From Prochlorococcus sp. AG-311-D23 (GTDB lineage Bacteria > Cyanobacteriota > Cyanobacteriia > PCC-6307 > Cyanobiaceae): a DNA stretch of 46,020 bases. Shown piece by piece: positions 16,186-25,817 of this stretch. The notes below the pieces were generated by a model. The model saw nothing but the letters and a program-made list of their open reading frames with translations, was not told the origin of the DNA and ran no database searches. The position numbers and the translations under genes were made by a program. Numbering within the stretch: position 1 is the stretch's first letter; each line of letters starts with the position of its first letter. Location: positions 1 to 46,020 of the forward strand of contig QBVH01000011.1 in NCBI GenBank assembly GCA_003284445.1, in the 5' to 3' direction.

Positions 16186-18423
16186 ATGAATCCTTTTGTA
16201 TTTGATATTTGGTTGCATGTAGGCCGTGAAGGACGATGTTTTTCTTATCAAGATGGAAATAATTTAAATATTGATTTAGGCGATGTTGTGACAGTTCGTC
16301 TGAAAGGGCAACTCATGCAAGGGCTGGTCGTTAAGAAGATGAAAAAAAATATAACTAGCACACACCATAAATTAAATAATTTTTCGCTGAATAATGTAGA
16401 AACATTGGTTCAAAAAGCAGCTATCAAAAAAGAATGGAGAGAGTGGCTAAAAGAAATTGCTCTTGATTTATATGTAAGTGATTTTCAAATGCTTAAGACC
16501 GCGTTACCTCCTGGTTGGTTGGGGCGGTCGAAACTACCTAACAGACCTAAAAAACTCTGGTGGGTAAAATTGTCTAGCAATAATCATAAGGAAAATATAT
16601 CTTCTCGACAGATTGAGTTAAAGAAAAATCTTCTCTTGAACGGAGGAGGAAAATGGCAAAAGGATTTGGAGTCTGAAGGATTTTCTTCTGTATTGATTAG
16701 AAACTTTGTCTCAGTTGGTTGCGGAGAAAGAGAAAAGCGTCTTTTTAATTCTTTTGTTGATGAAGAATTTAACGATAAAAAGATCTTAAAGATTGAGAAA
16801 CCCCAACCTTTAACGCTAGAGCAAAAATTAGCAAAAGAAAAATATGAGTCTCTTTCAAATGGTTCAGCTCTTTTGCTTTGGGGTATTACTGGGTCTGGGA
16901 AGACGGAGGTATACCTACAAATTGCAGCGCTGGAGTTATCTAAAAGTAGACATTGTCTTATTCTTACGCCCGAAATTGGGTTGGTACCACAATTAGTTGA
17001 TCGCTTTCGGCAAAGATTTGGGTTAAACGTTTTTGAGTATCATAGTAATTGTTCTACTAAAGAGAAAATTGAGACATGGAAGAGATCTTTAGACATAACA
17101 AAACCTAGTGTTTTTATTGGTACTCGATCAGCTATTTTTCTACCATTATCCAGCTTAGGATTGATAGTTCTTGATGAAGAACACGATAGTTCTTATAAAC
17201 AGGAATCCCCTATGCCTTGCTATCATGCAAGAGAATTGGCAATTCATAGAGCAAAAAAAATAGGTGCAAAAGTAATACTTGGAACAGCAACTCCATCTTT
17301 AAATGTTTGGAAAAATTTAAAACCCAATGGAAATGTAGTTGTTGCGAAATTAACTCAAAGGATTTCGAATCGTAAATTACCAACGGTTCATGTTATTGAT
17401 ATGCGAGAAGAATTAGCTATTGGAAATCGAAGTTTAATTAGTAGATATCTAAAAAAACAACTATTGAGTATAAAAGAGAGTGGAAATCAATCTATTATTT
17501 TAGTCCCTAGACGTGGTTATAGTAGTTTTTTAAGTTGCCGAAGTTGTGGAGAGGTCGTTCAATGTCCACATTGTGATGTTGCACTAACTGTACATCGTTC
17601 AAAAGAGGGTAATCAATGGTTGCGTTGTCATTGGTGTGACTTTCGTTCGAAAATTAGTGATAAATGTGGAGAATGTGGTTCAAATGCTTTTAAACCGTTT
17701 GGAACTGGAACACAAAGAGTGATGGATCATTTAGAAAGAGAACTAGAGGGTATACGTTTATTAAGGTTTGATAGAGATACAACTAGAGGCCGTGATGGCC
17801 ATAGATTGTTACTAGAAAGGTTTGCTGATGGTGACGCCGATATTTTAGTAGGTACTCAGATGCTATCTAAAGGAATGGATTTACCAAAGGTAACTCTTGC
17901 AGTCGTCTTAGCAGCAGATGGTTTATTGTATCGTCCTGATTTAAGGGCTACAGAAGAAACGCTTCAACTATTCATGCAATTGGCCGGTCGTGCAGGGCGA
18001 GGTGAGCAACCTGGAAAGGTTGTAGTGCAAACTTATTGTCCTGATCATCCAGTGATTCTTCATTTGATTGATGGGAGTTACGAAGAGTTTCTGAAAAAAG
18101 AAGAAAAGACTAGAAAAGAAGCCTCGATGGTTCCTTACAGCCGAGCCTGCTTGTTAAAGTTCTCTGGCGAATCTTCAGAGTTGACATCAAAAGGAGCATT
18201 TCATGTCTCTTCAAAAATCAGTTATGTTTGCAATACAAAAGGCTGGAAATTGGTCGGTCCAGCGCCTTCATTAGTTGAGAGAGTCGCAGGTAAAAGCCGT
18301 TGGCAACTTCTTGTATATGGACCAGAATCAAGCCAAATTCCAATTCCTTATGGATATGAATTATGGAAAGACTTACCAAAAGGAGTAAGTCTTTCTATTG
18401 ATCCTGATCCTCTACAGCTATAA
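16186..18423 (+). CDS. priA: primosomal replication protein N' (PriA helicase)
   Basis: The 745-residue 3'-5' DNA helicase restarts stalled replication forks. It shows the N-terminal 3' DNA-binding domain (about 1-115), Walker A GITGSGKTEVYLQ, Walker B LDEEHDSSYK, GTATPSL, helicase motifs V/VI (LVGTQMLSKGMDLP, LAGRAGRGEQPGKV), and the zinc-binding insert with four CxxC pairs (CRSC, CPHC, CHWC, CGEC). All eight zinc cysteines are present. Length is close to the E. coli protein. ATG 16186 is the natural start. It ends 15 bases from the convergent DUF3153-type gene. Confidence 0.96.
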   Translation: MNPFVFDIWLHVGREGRCFSYQDGNNLNIDLGDVVTVRLKGQLMQGLVVKKMKKNITSTHHKLNNFSLNNVETLVQKAAIKKEWREWLKEIALDLYVSDFQMLKTALPPGWLGRSKLPNRPKKLWWVKLSSNNHKENISSRQIELKKNLLLNGGGKWQKDLESEGFSSVLIRNFVSVGCGEREKRLFNSFVDEEFNDKKILKIEKPQPLTLEQKLAKEKYESLSNGSALLLWGITGSGKTEVYLQIAALELSKSRHCLILTPEIGLVPQLVDRFRQRFGLNVFEYHSNCSTKEKIETWKRSLDITKPSVFIGTRSAIFLPLSSLGLIVLDEEHDSSYKQESPMPCYHARELAIHRAKKIGAKVILGTATPSLNVWKNLKPNGNVVVAKLTQRISNRKLPTVHVIDMREELAIGNRSLISRYLKKQLLSIKESGNQSIILVPRRGYSSFLSCRSCGEVVQCPHCDVALTVHRSKEGNQWLRCHWCDFRSKISDKCGECGSNAFKPFGTGTQRVMDHLERELEGIRLLRFDRDTTRGRDGHRLLLERFADGDADILVGTQMLSKGMDLPKVTLAVVLAADGLLYRPDLRATEETLQLFMQLAGRAGRGEQPGKVVVQTYCPDHPVILHLIDGSYEEFLKKEEKTRKEASMVPYSRACLLKFSGESSELTSKGAFHVSSKISYVCNTKGWKLVGPAPSLVERVAGKSRWQLLVYGPESSQIPIPYGYELWKDLPKGVSLSIDPDPLQL

Positions 18424-18438
18424 GCGGCTTGATTCTCA

Positions 18439-19530
18439 TTAAGGTGGTAACTCAGGAAATCCGAATCCCATTTGGAGGCGAAATCTTTGAAGGGATAAGC
18501 TCAGCAAAGTTAAAGAAATTATCATGATAATACCAACTGAAATTAGGTTCCATTCCCAATTTGAAATCTCAAGTTGGTTAATTTGTCCAATGTCAAGAGG
18601 TAAATAAGTTATACCTTTTTTAAAAGTAGGTTCTAGAGGTTTGGTTTTGAAATTATTTTTATTACCAACATCGGGAATGACTATATTTATTTTTAATCCT
18701 GGAATTTTTGGAATTCCTCTCAAGTCAAAATAAATTTTAAAATTTTGACTTGTGCCGATTATCCAGTTCTTGTTGTTTGTAATTATTTCAGGTTTACTTA
18801 TGGTGAACCCACTAGTAGCGGAAGCGACTGAAGCTATTTGCTGAAGTAGTTTATTTGCTTCAGCAAAACGAATAGTTGGTGATTCAAAATGCTGTTTACT
18901 CTCATAAGTTTGAAGTTTTAAAATGCTACGTTCTTTAGTAAGATTTTCTTCGAATTCCATCTGCCATGGAATTGCTTCACCAGAATGACTATCTATATCA
19001 AGTGATATCTTTAGTCGATCTGGACCTTTAACACTCAATTTTGTTGATATGTCAACGCAACCACTCAGGAGGAATGTTAATAATAAAATAATTAAGAAGG
19101 TTATTATTGAAAATCCAAAGTCTAAACTTTTTGTTGGACCAGTTGGAGGATGATAAATTTTCTCGCTCTTCTTTTTTGCTGTTCTAAATGACGATTTTAG
19201 AGATGGCTCCATCTCTAATTTTGGTATTTCTACTGACCAGTTAGATGGTTTTGGTAAATAAGGAGCATCAAGTATTGATAAGAGCTGTTTAGCTTGTTGA
19301 CGGATGCTTTCTTTTTTATTATGGATTAATGTTTGACATATATTGATCGCCTTTTGTTCATCACCTTTCCCCATAGAGGCGGTAACTATAAGAAGCCTTA
19401 GTTGTCCTCCTGTTTCTGTCTCTGCTTTGAAATCTAGAAGTAAAGGGTCAATTATTTTTATGCAGACACTGTAGTCGCCTTTATCAAGGGCCGCTTCAGC
19501 AGCTTTTATAGCTGAAGCTATATTTGACAT
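18439..19530 (-). CDS. DUF3153-type membrane protein with N-terminal cytoplasmic domain and internal lipobox
   Basis: This 363-residue protein has three visible parts. Residues 1-130 are soluble and helical, with a TPR-like look (AEAALDKGDYSVCIKIIDPL, AINICQTLIHNKKES). At 137-158 a hydrophobic segment ends in LLSGC, a textbook lipobox with the candidate lipidated Cys at 158. The C-terminal part begins VDISTKLSVKGPDRL, resembles cyanobacterial DUF3153 proteins and ends with a second membrane span near 333-352. Stand-alone DUF3153 proteins normally begin at the lipobox signal, so this looks like a fusion of a cytoplasmic domain to a lipoprotein-like domain. Its ATG directly abuts the argB stop (19531-19533), implying translational coupling. 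Function unknown. Confidence 0.75.
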   Translation of the reverse strand: MSNIASAIKAAEAALDKGDYSVCIKIIDPLLLDFKAETETGGQLRLLIVTASMGKGDEQKAINICQTLIHNKKESIRQQAKQLLSILDAPYLPKPSNWSVEIPKLEMEPSLKSSFRTAKKKSEKIYHPPTGPTKSLDFGFSIITFLIILLLTFLLSGCVDISTKLSVKGPDRLKISLDIDSHSGEAIPWQMEFEENLTKERSILKLQTYESKQHFESPTIRFAEANKLLQQIASVASATSGFTISKPEIITNNKNWIIGTSQNFKIYFDLRGIPKIPGLKINIVIPDVGNKNNFKTKPLEPTFKKGITYLPLDIGQINQLEISNWEWNLISVGIIMIISLTLLSLSLQRFRLQMGFGFPELPP

Positions 19531-20445
19531 TTAACCTCTACCCATAACCATTGTTCCAATACCTGCATCAGTGAAAACTTCTAATAGAAGTGAGTGAGGA
19601 GTTCTTCCATCAATGATATGGGCAGCATTCACACCCTGGGCAAGAGAACGTATACAACATTCAACTTTTGGTTTCATACCTGCTTTAACTATCCCTCTAT
19701 CAATTAATTCTCTAGCCTCGGATAAACGTATCTTTTCTATTAAGGAAGAAGGATCATTTTCATTCCTTAAAATACCAGGAGTATCTGTTAGAAGGATTAA
19801 TTTTTCGGCACCTAGTGCTGCCGCAAGCTCCCCAGAAACAGTATCAGCATTGATATTGTGTGACCTGCCATCAGAAGAGTTAGCTACGCTCGAAATGACT
19901 GGGACGTAACCTTTTTCGAGAAGAGGGCTTAATAACTTTGTATTTACTTTTGCAACTTCTCCAACAAGACCATGACTTCCATCTCCAAGAGTTCTTGCCT
20001 CGATAAGTCCTCCATCTATTCCACTTAGTCCAACAGCCAATCTTCCGTGATTGTTGATTCCACTTACAATTTGTTTATTTACTCTTCCAGTAAGAACCAT
20101 TTCTACGACATCCATAGTCTCGGTATCAGTAATACGTAAACCATCTAGGAAAACTGGCTTTATTCCTAATTTTTCTAACCATTGGTTTATTTCTGGCCCC
20201 CCACCATGAACGACTACTATTTGAACGCCAACAGAGGAGAGAAGAGCTAGATCTCTAAATACTGCATTTTGAAGTGTTTCATCTGCCATAGCTGAACCAC
20301 CATATTTGATTACAATTCTTTTATTTGCAAAACGCTGAATATATGGGAGCGCCTCACTTAAGACGGAAACTCTTATTGCATCTTTATCCGTAAAGGGGTT
20401 ATTAAAATTCTTGCTGTGGTTAGTCTGCGGGTTCTTTTTATTCAT
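19531..20445 (-). CDS. argB: acetylglutamate kinase
   Basis: The 304-residue N-acetylglutamate kinase carries out the second step of arginine synthesis. Features: VIKYGGSAM near residue 45 (phosphate-binding Lys), [14 protein letters not shown], the substrate segment [44 protein letters not shown] and a C-terminal GMKPKVECC. Cyanobacterial enzymes are feedback-inhibited by arginine and relieved by PII; the N-terminal arm (about 1-40) of the arginine-sensitive type is present. The gene overlaps the DUF2854 gene upstream by 8 bases and abuts the DUF3153-type gene downstream, so the three form an operon. Confidence 0.97.
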   Translation of the reverse strand: MNKKNPQTNHSKNFNNPFTDKDAIRVSVLSEALPYIQRFANKRIVIKYGGSAMADETLQNAVFRDLALLSSVGVQIVVVHGGGPEINQWLEKLGIKPVFLDGLRITDTETMDVVEMVLTGRVNKQIVSGINNHGRLAVGLSGIDGGLIEARTLGDGSHGLVGEVAKVNTKLLSPLLEKGYVPVISSVANSSDGRSHNINADTVSGELAAALGAEKLILLTDTPGILRNENDPSSLIEKIRLSEARELIDRGIVKAGMKPKVECCIRSLAQGVNAAHIIDGRTPHSLLLEVFTDAGIGTMVMGRG

Positions 20446-21001
20446 TTTCTTCTGGATTTTCTTCTTGTTTTTGCGGAAGTAGGATTAAATCTATGGCACC
20501 TGGTGTGGGACAAAATATTTCTGCGCACAAACCTTTAGCAAAGAATCTTCCTAAACGTTCTTTTTGAGCATTCCATCTTTCTAAAGACACAGCAGCCATT
20601 TCAAATCTCATTCGTATTCCATAATTGCCCTGTTTAACCAATTCTTCAACTTCTATAAGTTGAGGAGGATTATCTATGTCCCAAAGCTTTAATACTCTTA
20701 GAGATGCTTCAAGTTGGCAAGATTGGCCATATCGCCATCTAGTCACATCTTTCACTAGTTTCCCCAGCTCTTCAGGAGCTTTATCTCTCTCTGAGGCAAA
20801 CTTAGTGACTGGAACTACTCTTAAGGCAGGCGGGACTTCAGTCGTTTTCAGTGATATACCTATTAGAAAAATAGGTACTCCATAGAAGAAAGTTGGAACA
20901 CTTAGGTTTGTTGCATCAGTGAAATAGGCTGTTAGGCCTATTAGAGATAAGGATGCTCCTCCAATAGTGATGAGGTTTGCCGGTGACAGAAGTTTATTCA
21001 T
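20438..21001 (-). CDS. DUF2854-family membrane protein
   Basis: About 187 residues from ATG 20999-21001; the frame extends to a TTG at 21031 but homologues begin near this ATG ([10 protein letters not shown]). Two adjacent hydrophobic segments (about 5-30 and 36-52, the second with [11 protein letters not shown]) form a hairpin, followed by a soluble domain that ends [19 protein letters not shown]. This pattern belongs to a conserved family of cyanobacteria and chloroplasts (DUF2854) with no known function. It overlaps argB by 8 bases, so expression is coupled, but a role in arginine synthesis is not implied by sequence. Confidence 0.8.
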   Translation of the reverse strand: MNKLLSPANLITIGGASLSLIGLTAYFTDATNLSVPTFFYGVPIFLIGISLKTTEVPPALRVVPVTKFASERDKAPEELGKLVKDVTRWRYGQSCQLEASLRVLKLWDIDNPPQLIEVEELVKQGNYGIRMRFEMAAVSLERWNAQKERLGRFFAKGLCAEIFCPTPGAIDLILLPQKQEENPEENE

Positions 21002-21055
21002 GAATGTAATTTTGGCTAAAATCGTGGGCAAATGGGTTTTTCAGGAGACAGTCTC

Positions 21056-21247
21056 ATGGCCTCACACCAAAAACAATTCTCTGAGTTAACTGAACTTGTT
21101 GAAAAATTAAACAAGGATAGAGCTTGGATCCTTGAACAATTAGATAAAGGTAGCTGGCCTGAATTTAGACCTGATCTGGCAGCTTTGGAGAGAGAATTAG
21201 GTCAACTTTTAACAAGGGCTACAGAATACATTGAAGAAAATAGTTGA
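21056..21247 (+). CDS. small conserved hypothetical, coiled-coil-like (63 aa)
   Basis: The start at ATG 21056 is preceded at good distance by AGGAG (21043-21047), which decides against the in-frame ATG at 21032. The product (MASHQKQFSELTEL...) is almost entirely helical and amphipathic, with KLNKDRAWILEQLDKGSWPEF in the middle, and looks like a short coiled coil. I recognise it as a small conserved cyanobacterial protein but know no function. It is divergent from the DUF2854 gene and ends 5 bases from the convergent SSB-like gene. Confidence 0.7.
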   Translation: MASHQKQFSELTELVEKLNKDRAWILEQLDKGSWPEFRPDLAALERELGQLLTRATEYIEENS

Positions 21248-21252
21248 TCTTT

Positions 21253-21690
21253 TTAGAATGGAATGTCATCTGTATCAGGAACTAATGGTGAGCTGTCCCA
21301 TTTAACACCCTCGTTATTTAGAGAATTTGCGGAATCGCTTTTTATATTTGACTGAGTTTGAGAAGCTATTGATGAAACAGCTGTATTAGAAGAAAAGGGG
21401 TGGATTCGAGAAAGAGTAAATTCAGCTTTTTTCTCTTTAGTGCCATCCTGGCGAGGAACAGTATTCATTCTTAAGCGACCTTCAATAACTAATTTAGAAT
21501 TGACTTGAACTGTGTTTTTAAGTTCTTCTGCTAATTTCCCCCAACCAACTACCTTAATTGCGCAGGGAGGGTCATCAGCACGGAGGCTGTCAAATTCAAC
21601 TTCTACTTCAGCTAGAGGAGTTTTGTTGTCTTGGGTAAAACGAACTGTTGGGACCTTCTTTACCAAAACCTCAAGCATGCAATGGTTCAT
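21253..21690 (-). CDS. ssb: single-stranded DNA-binding protein, cyanobacterial variant
   Basis: The 145-residue OB-fold protein begins MNHCMLEVLVKK with VRFTQDNKTPLAEVEVEF and continues with IKVVGWGKLAEEL and LVIEGRLRMNTV, the SSB core. The C-terminus ends PDTDDIPF, the acidic tip that recruits repair and replication proteins including PriA. The N-terminus differs from E. coli SSB and matches the cyanobacterial-specific group. It reads away from cobK, with start codons only about 14 bases apart, so the cobK promoter would have to lie within ssb coding sequence or be shared. Confidence 0.88.
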   Translation of the reverse strand: MNHCMLEVLVKKVPTVRFTQDNKTPLAEVEVEFDSLRADDPPCAIKVVGWGKLAEELKNTVQVNSKLVIEGRLRMNTVPRQDGTKEKKAEFTLSRIHPFSSNTAVSSIASQTQSNIKSDSANSLNNEGVKWDSSPLVPDTDDIPF

Positions 21691-21704
21691 TTTTTCTTTA
21701 GTTA

Positions 21705-22529
21705 TTGTGTTTTATCTTGATTGATATAAGGAAAAAATGCCAGCCACATCTTTGGTTGTTAACAGGAACAGGCGAAGGTCATGTCTTCGCTGAGTCTTTA
21801 TTGAAAGAAGGATGGAAAATTACTGTTAGTGTTGTTTCGGATAGAGCCTCGATTCCATATGAAAAATTAAATTTAGAAAAAATATTAATTGGTGCCTTAA
21901 TTACTGAGGAAGATATCCGGGGAGTCATACTAAATGCCAGAATTCATCAAAGTGAATTTCATTGTGTTGTTGATCTGACTCATCCTTTTGCTATCAAAAT
22001 CACACAATCAATTTCAAAAGTTTGCAAGGAACTAGGTCAAGCATTAATAAGGTATGAAAGAGCTATAGATAATATTTCAAATGCATTTTTAATAGAAAGC
22101 TTTAGTGATTTAAGAAATTATGACCTCAAGAATAAATCTATTTTGCTCGCTGTGGGAGTAAGGCATCTTCAGGAAGCCTTAATATTCGCAAGAAATTCGG
22201 GGGCAAATGTTTATGCAAGAGTTTTAGCCAATCCAGAAAGCATAAAAAAAACATTGTCCTCATCAATTCAAAAAACAAATTTTGCGGTATTAAACCCTTC
22301 AGCCTCTAGTGATGGCAAAATTGAAAAAGCACTTGTTAGAAAATGGAATATTTCTGGTGTCATTTGTAGGCAATCAGGAGGAAGTAACGAAATTTTATGG
22401 CACCGAATTTGTTTGAGTATGAGAATTAATCTTTGGTTGTTGGAAAGACCTTCTGAATTTAAAAATATTAATTCAGTAGATAGCTATGAAAAATTAATTA
22501 AAAAATTGAAATCTATTAGTATGGAGTGA
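21705..22529 (+). CDS. cobK: precorrin-6A reductase
   Basis: This Rossmann-fold NADPH-dependent reductase of the cobalamin pathway (CobK/CbiJ family) starts its conserved region at LWLLTGTGEGHVFAESL. Other matches are VVDLTHPFAIKIT, LAVGVRHLQEAL, a YARVLANPES block, and CRQSGGSNE near the end. About 270 residues is normal. The start is unclear: TTG codons at 21705, 21717 and 21756 are all in frame, and homologues begin close to the LWLLTGTGEG motif, so the protein may be shorter than shown. cutA overlaps or follows at its 3' end. cobO elsewhere in the window acts later in the same pathway. Confidence 0.87.
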   Translation: MCFILIDIRKKCQPHLWLLTGTGEGHVFAESLLKEGWKITVSVVSDRASIPYEKLNLEKILIGALITEEDIRGVILNARIHQSEFHCVVDLTHPFAIKITQSISKVCKELGQALIRYERAIDNISNAFLIESFSDLRNYDLKNKSILLAVGVRHLQEALIFARNSGANVYARVLANPESIKKTLSSSIQKTNFAVLNPSASSDGKIEKALVRKWNISGVICRQSGGSNEILWHRICLSMRINLWLLERPSEFKNINSVDSYEKLIKKLKSISME

Positions 22530-22543
22530 AAATAGTTAAGATC

Positions 22544-22867
22544 ATGACTTTATCTGATTTTAATCAAGAAATTTATTTGATTTTAACTACTGAAGTCGAT
22601 AAAAAAAATGCATCTAAATTAGCTAATCTACTATTAGAAGAGAAATTAATACCTTGTGTAACTTTAAAGAATATCGAATCATATTTTTGGTGGGAAGGAA
22701 ATATAAATCAATCGCAAGAAGTACAATTAATGATTAAGTGTAAGAAGGAAAATATAAATAACGTTTGTAATAAGATTGCTGAATGGCATAGCTACGAAAT
22801 ACCAGAAATAATTTGTTTTCGCGTTTCAGCTAATAAAAATTACCATCACTGGATGAATTCTATTTGA
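22544..22867 (+). CDS. cutA: CutA-like divalent-cation tolerance protein
   Basis: About 107 residues with the CutA ferredoxin-like fold: IYLILTTEVDKKNASKLANLL, ..KLIPCVTL, YFWWEGNINQSQEVQLMIKC and YEIPEIICFRVS. CutA forms very stable trimers; copper tolerance was the first phenotype, but the molecular role is unclear. I chose ATG 22544; a GTG at 22526 would overlap the cobK stop in a GTGA tetranucleotide, a common coupled start, and is a real alternative. It ends 11 bases from the convergent kinase gene. Confidence 0.92.
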   Translation: MTLSDFNQEIYLILTTEVDKKNASKLANLLLEEKLIPCVTLKNIESYFWWEGNINQSQEVQLMIKCKKENINNVCNKIAEWHSYEIPEIICFRVSANKNYHHWMNSI

Positions 22868-22878
22868 AATTTCAATCT

Positions 22879-23886
22879 TTAGCGTTCTAAATGTGAATTG
22901 ATCAAATTTAAAAGATCAATATTGGAACGAGATCCTAATTGTGTAACGATCTGTCCTGCACAGATAGATCCAATTTTTGCAGATAATTCTGGGTTTAGGC
23001 CATCTGCATACCCTTTTAAAAAAGCTCCAGCATAAAGATCTCCTGCACCAGTTGTATCAATAGCTTTTCCAAGAATGAAGGGATCTATTTTTATTTCTTT
23101 GCCATTTGAAATTAGAATTGAGCCTTTTTCACCAATTGTGATTGCCGCAAGATCACATTTCTTTTTCAATTCTTCAAGTGCTGTATTTAGAGAAGAGGTC
23201 TTATATAAAGTTGTTATTTCATCTTCATTGGCAAATAATATATCTATATGATCTTCAACTAGTTTTATAAAACTCTCACGGTGTCTACTGACACAAAATG
23301 AATCAGAGAGGGATAAAGCAACTTTACGACCTGCATTTTTAGCTATTTCTGCCGCTTTAATAAATGCGTTTTTAGCAGCTGGGTTGTCCCACAAGTATCC
23401 CTCTAAATATAGTATTTTTGCTTCCCTGACTACTGAGAGGTCGATATCTTTAGGTTCTAAGAGAACTGATGCACCCAAATAAGTGCACATAGTTCTCTGA
23501 GCATCTGGAGTGACAAAAATTATACATCTTGCAGTCGAGGGACCAACGGATGATGATGGAGTCTTGAAAATGGTTCCAGTCGTTGATATTTCCTCTGTAA
23601 AGATTTCTCCAAGTTTGTCATCTCTTACCCTTCCAATAAAGGCTGCCTTTCCCCCTAGCTGTGAAACACATGCTAATGAATTGGCAACAGAACCTCCTGA
23701 TCTTTGAATTCTGTTAGTAGTCATTTTATAAAGTTCTTCAGCTTTGTTTTCATCAATCAAGGTCATTGAACCTTTGTCTAAAGATAGTTTCTCAAGAAGA
23801 GAATCATCTGTTGTAGTTAATACGTCTACAATTGCATTCCCAATACCTGCTATGTCTAGAGATGGAGAGTCTATTTTATTAGTCAT
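22879..23886 (-). CDS. PfkB-family carbohydrate kinase, probably adenosine kinase
   Basis: The 335-residue ribokinase-family enzyme has the N-terminal GIGNAIVDVL, SGGSVANSLACVSQLGGKAA (first PfkB signature) and DTTGAGDLYAGAFLKGYADG (second signature with the catalytic Asp). The overall pattern is closest to adenosine-kinase-like members, which make AMP from adenosine. The purine context supports this: purA lies 41 bases upstream on the same strand. Other sugar kinases cannot be excluded. The start is ATG at 23886; a TTG directly before it is not needed. Confidence 0.82.
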   Translation of the reverse strand: MTNKIDSPSLDIAGIGNAIVDVLTTTDDSLLEKLSLDKGSMTLIDENKAEELYKMTTNRIQRSGGSVANSLACVSQLGGKAAFIGRVRDDKLGEIFTEEISTTGTIFKTPSSSVGPSTARCIIFVTPDAQRTMCTYLGASVLLEPKDIDLSVVREAKILYLEGYLWDNPAAKNAFIKAAEIAKNAGRKVALSLSDSFCVSRHRESFIKLVEDHIDILFANEDEITTLYKTSSLNTALEELKKKCDLAAITIGEKGSILISNGKEIKIDPFILGKAIDTTGAGDLYAGAFLKGYADGLNPELSAKIGSICAGQIVTQLGSRSNIDLLNLINSHLER

Positions 23887-23927
23887 CAAGTTTATTTAAA
23901 AGTCATAAAAGAACAATTGTTTGTTTT

Positions 23928-25310
<1,383 letters not shown>

Positions 25311-25336
25311 TCAAAGAAATGAATTAAAGATTATCT

Positions 25337-25771
25337 TTAGCTATCTCTAACAACCAATTTCTCTGCTTTAGATAGTTCTTTGTTTAACCTCTCTTTGAGA
25401 TCTTCAGGAACTGGTCTGTTGGCAAAAGTCTTGTAATGACCTGACAAGGCATTTAATGCAGTCTGCATTGTTGTAAAGGTAGTGGAAGTGTTTACTTGAG
25501 ATCGATTCCTATATCTTGAAATGTAATCACTTATTAGAAAAACAGCTTCTTTTTCTGCTTCAGATAGTCCTTTGTCTTCTTTGGGTAAAGTTATGGTCTC
25601 TTTTAAAGTTGATGAGACTGAAATAGTGTCTTTAGCAAAATCTCCAGTCATTAATGTTTTGGCTGCATTCACTTCTGAAGCGAAATGGAAGAACATGAGG
25701 CAGAAGCCAAGGCATATAGCCAAAGCTGCCCTCACCAACCTGATGGAGAGGCGATGAAAGGCAGAAATCAT
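25337..25771 (-). CDS. psb27: photosystem II assembly protein Psb27, lacking the usual lipid-anchor Cys
   Basis: About 144 residues from ATG 25769-25771; the frame runs on to 25816, but this Met gives a proper signal peptide (basic start, hydrophobic core ALAICLGFCLMFF, then FASEVNAAKT). The mature part carries the Psb27 pattern: DFAKDTISVSSTLKETI, ISDYISRYR, SFTTMQTALN-like TFTTMQTALNALSG, and RPVPEDLKERL. Psb27 binds CP43 on the lumenal side and keeps new or repaired photosystem II from docking the oxygen-evolving proteins too early. Cyanobacterial Psb27 is usually a lipoprotein; here no Cys lies near the cleavage region, so the protein appears to be a soluble lumenal form. It lies 46 bases downstream of proS. 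Confidence 0.93.
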   Translation of the reverse strand: MISAFHRLSIRLVRAALAICLGFCLMFFHFASEVNAAKTLMTGDFAKDTISVSSTLKETITLPKEDKGLSEAEKEAVFLISDYISRYRNRSQVNTSTTFTTMQTALNALSGHYKTFANRPVPEDLKERLNKELSKAEKLVVRDS

Positions 25772-25817
25772 TTGTTTTTTGCAGTTACACAAGACTCTAG
25801 AGTCCTTTGGGCTCAAT

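Noticed and set aside
19613-19909. A 98-residue ORF opposite argB
   Set aside because: It lies entirely within argB, which has a complete set of kinase motifs.
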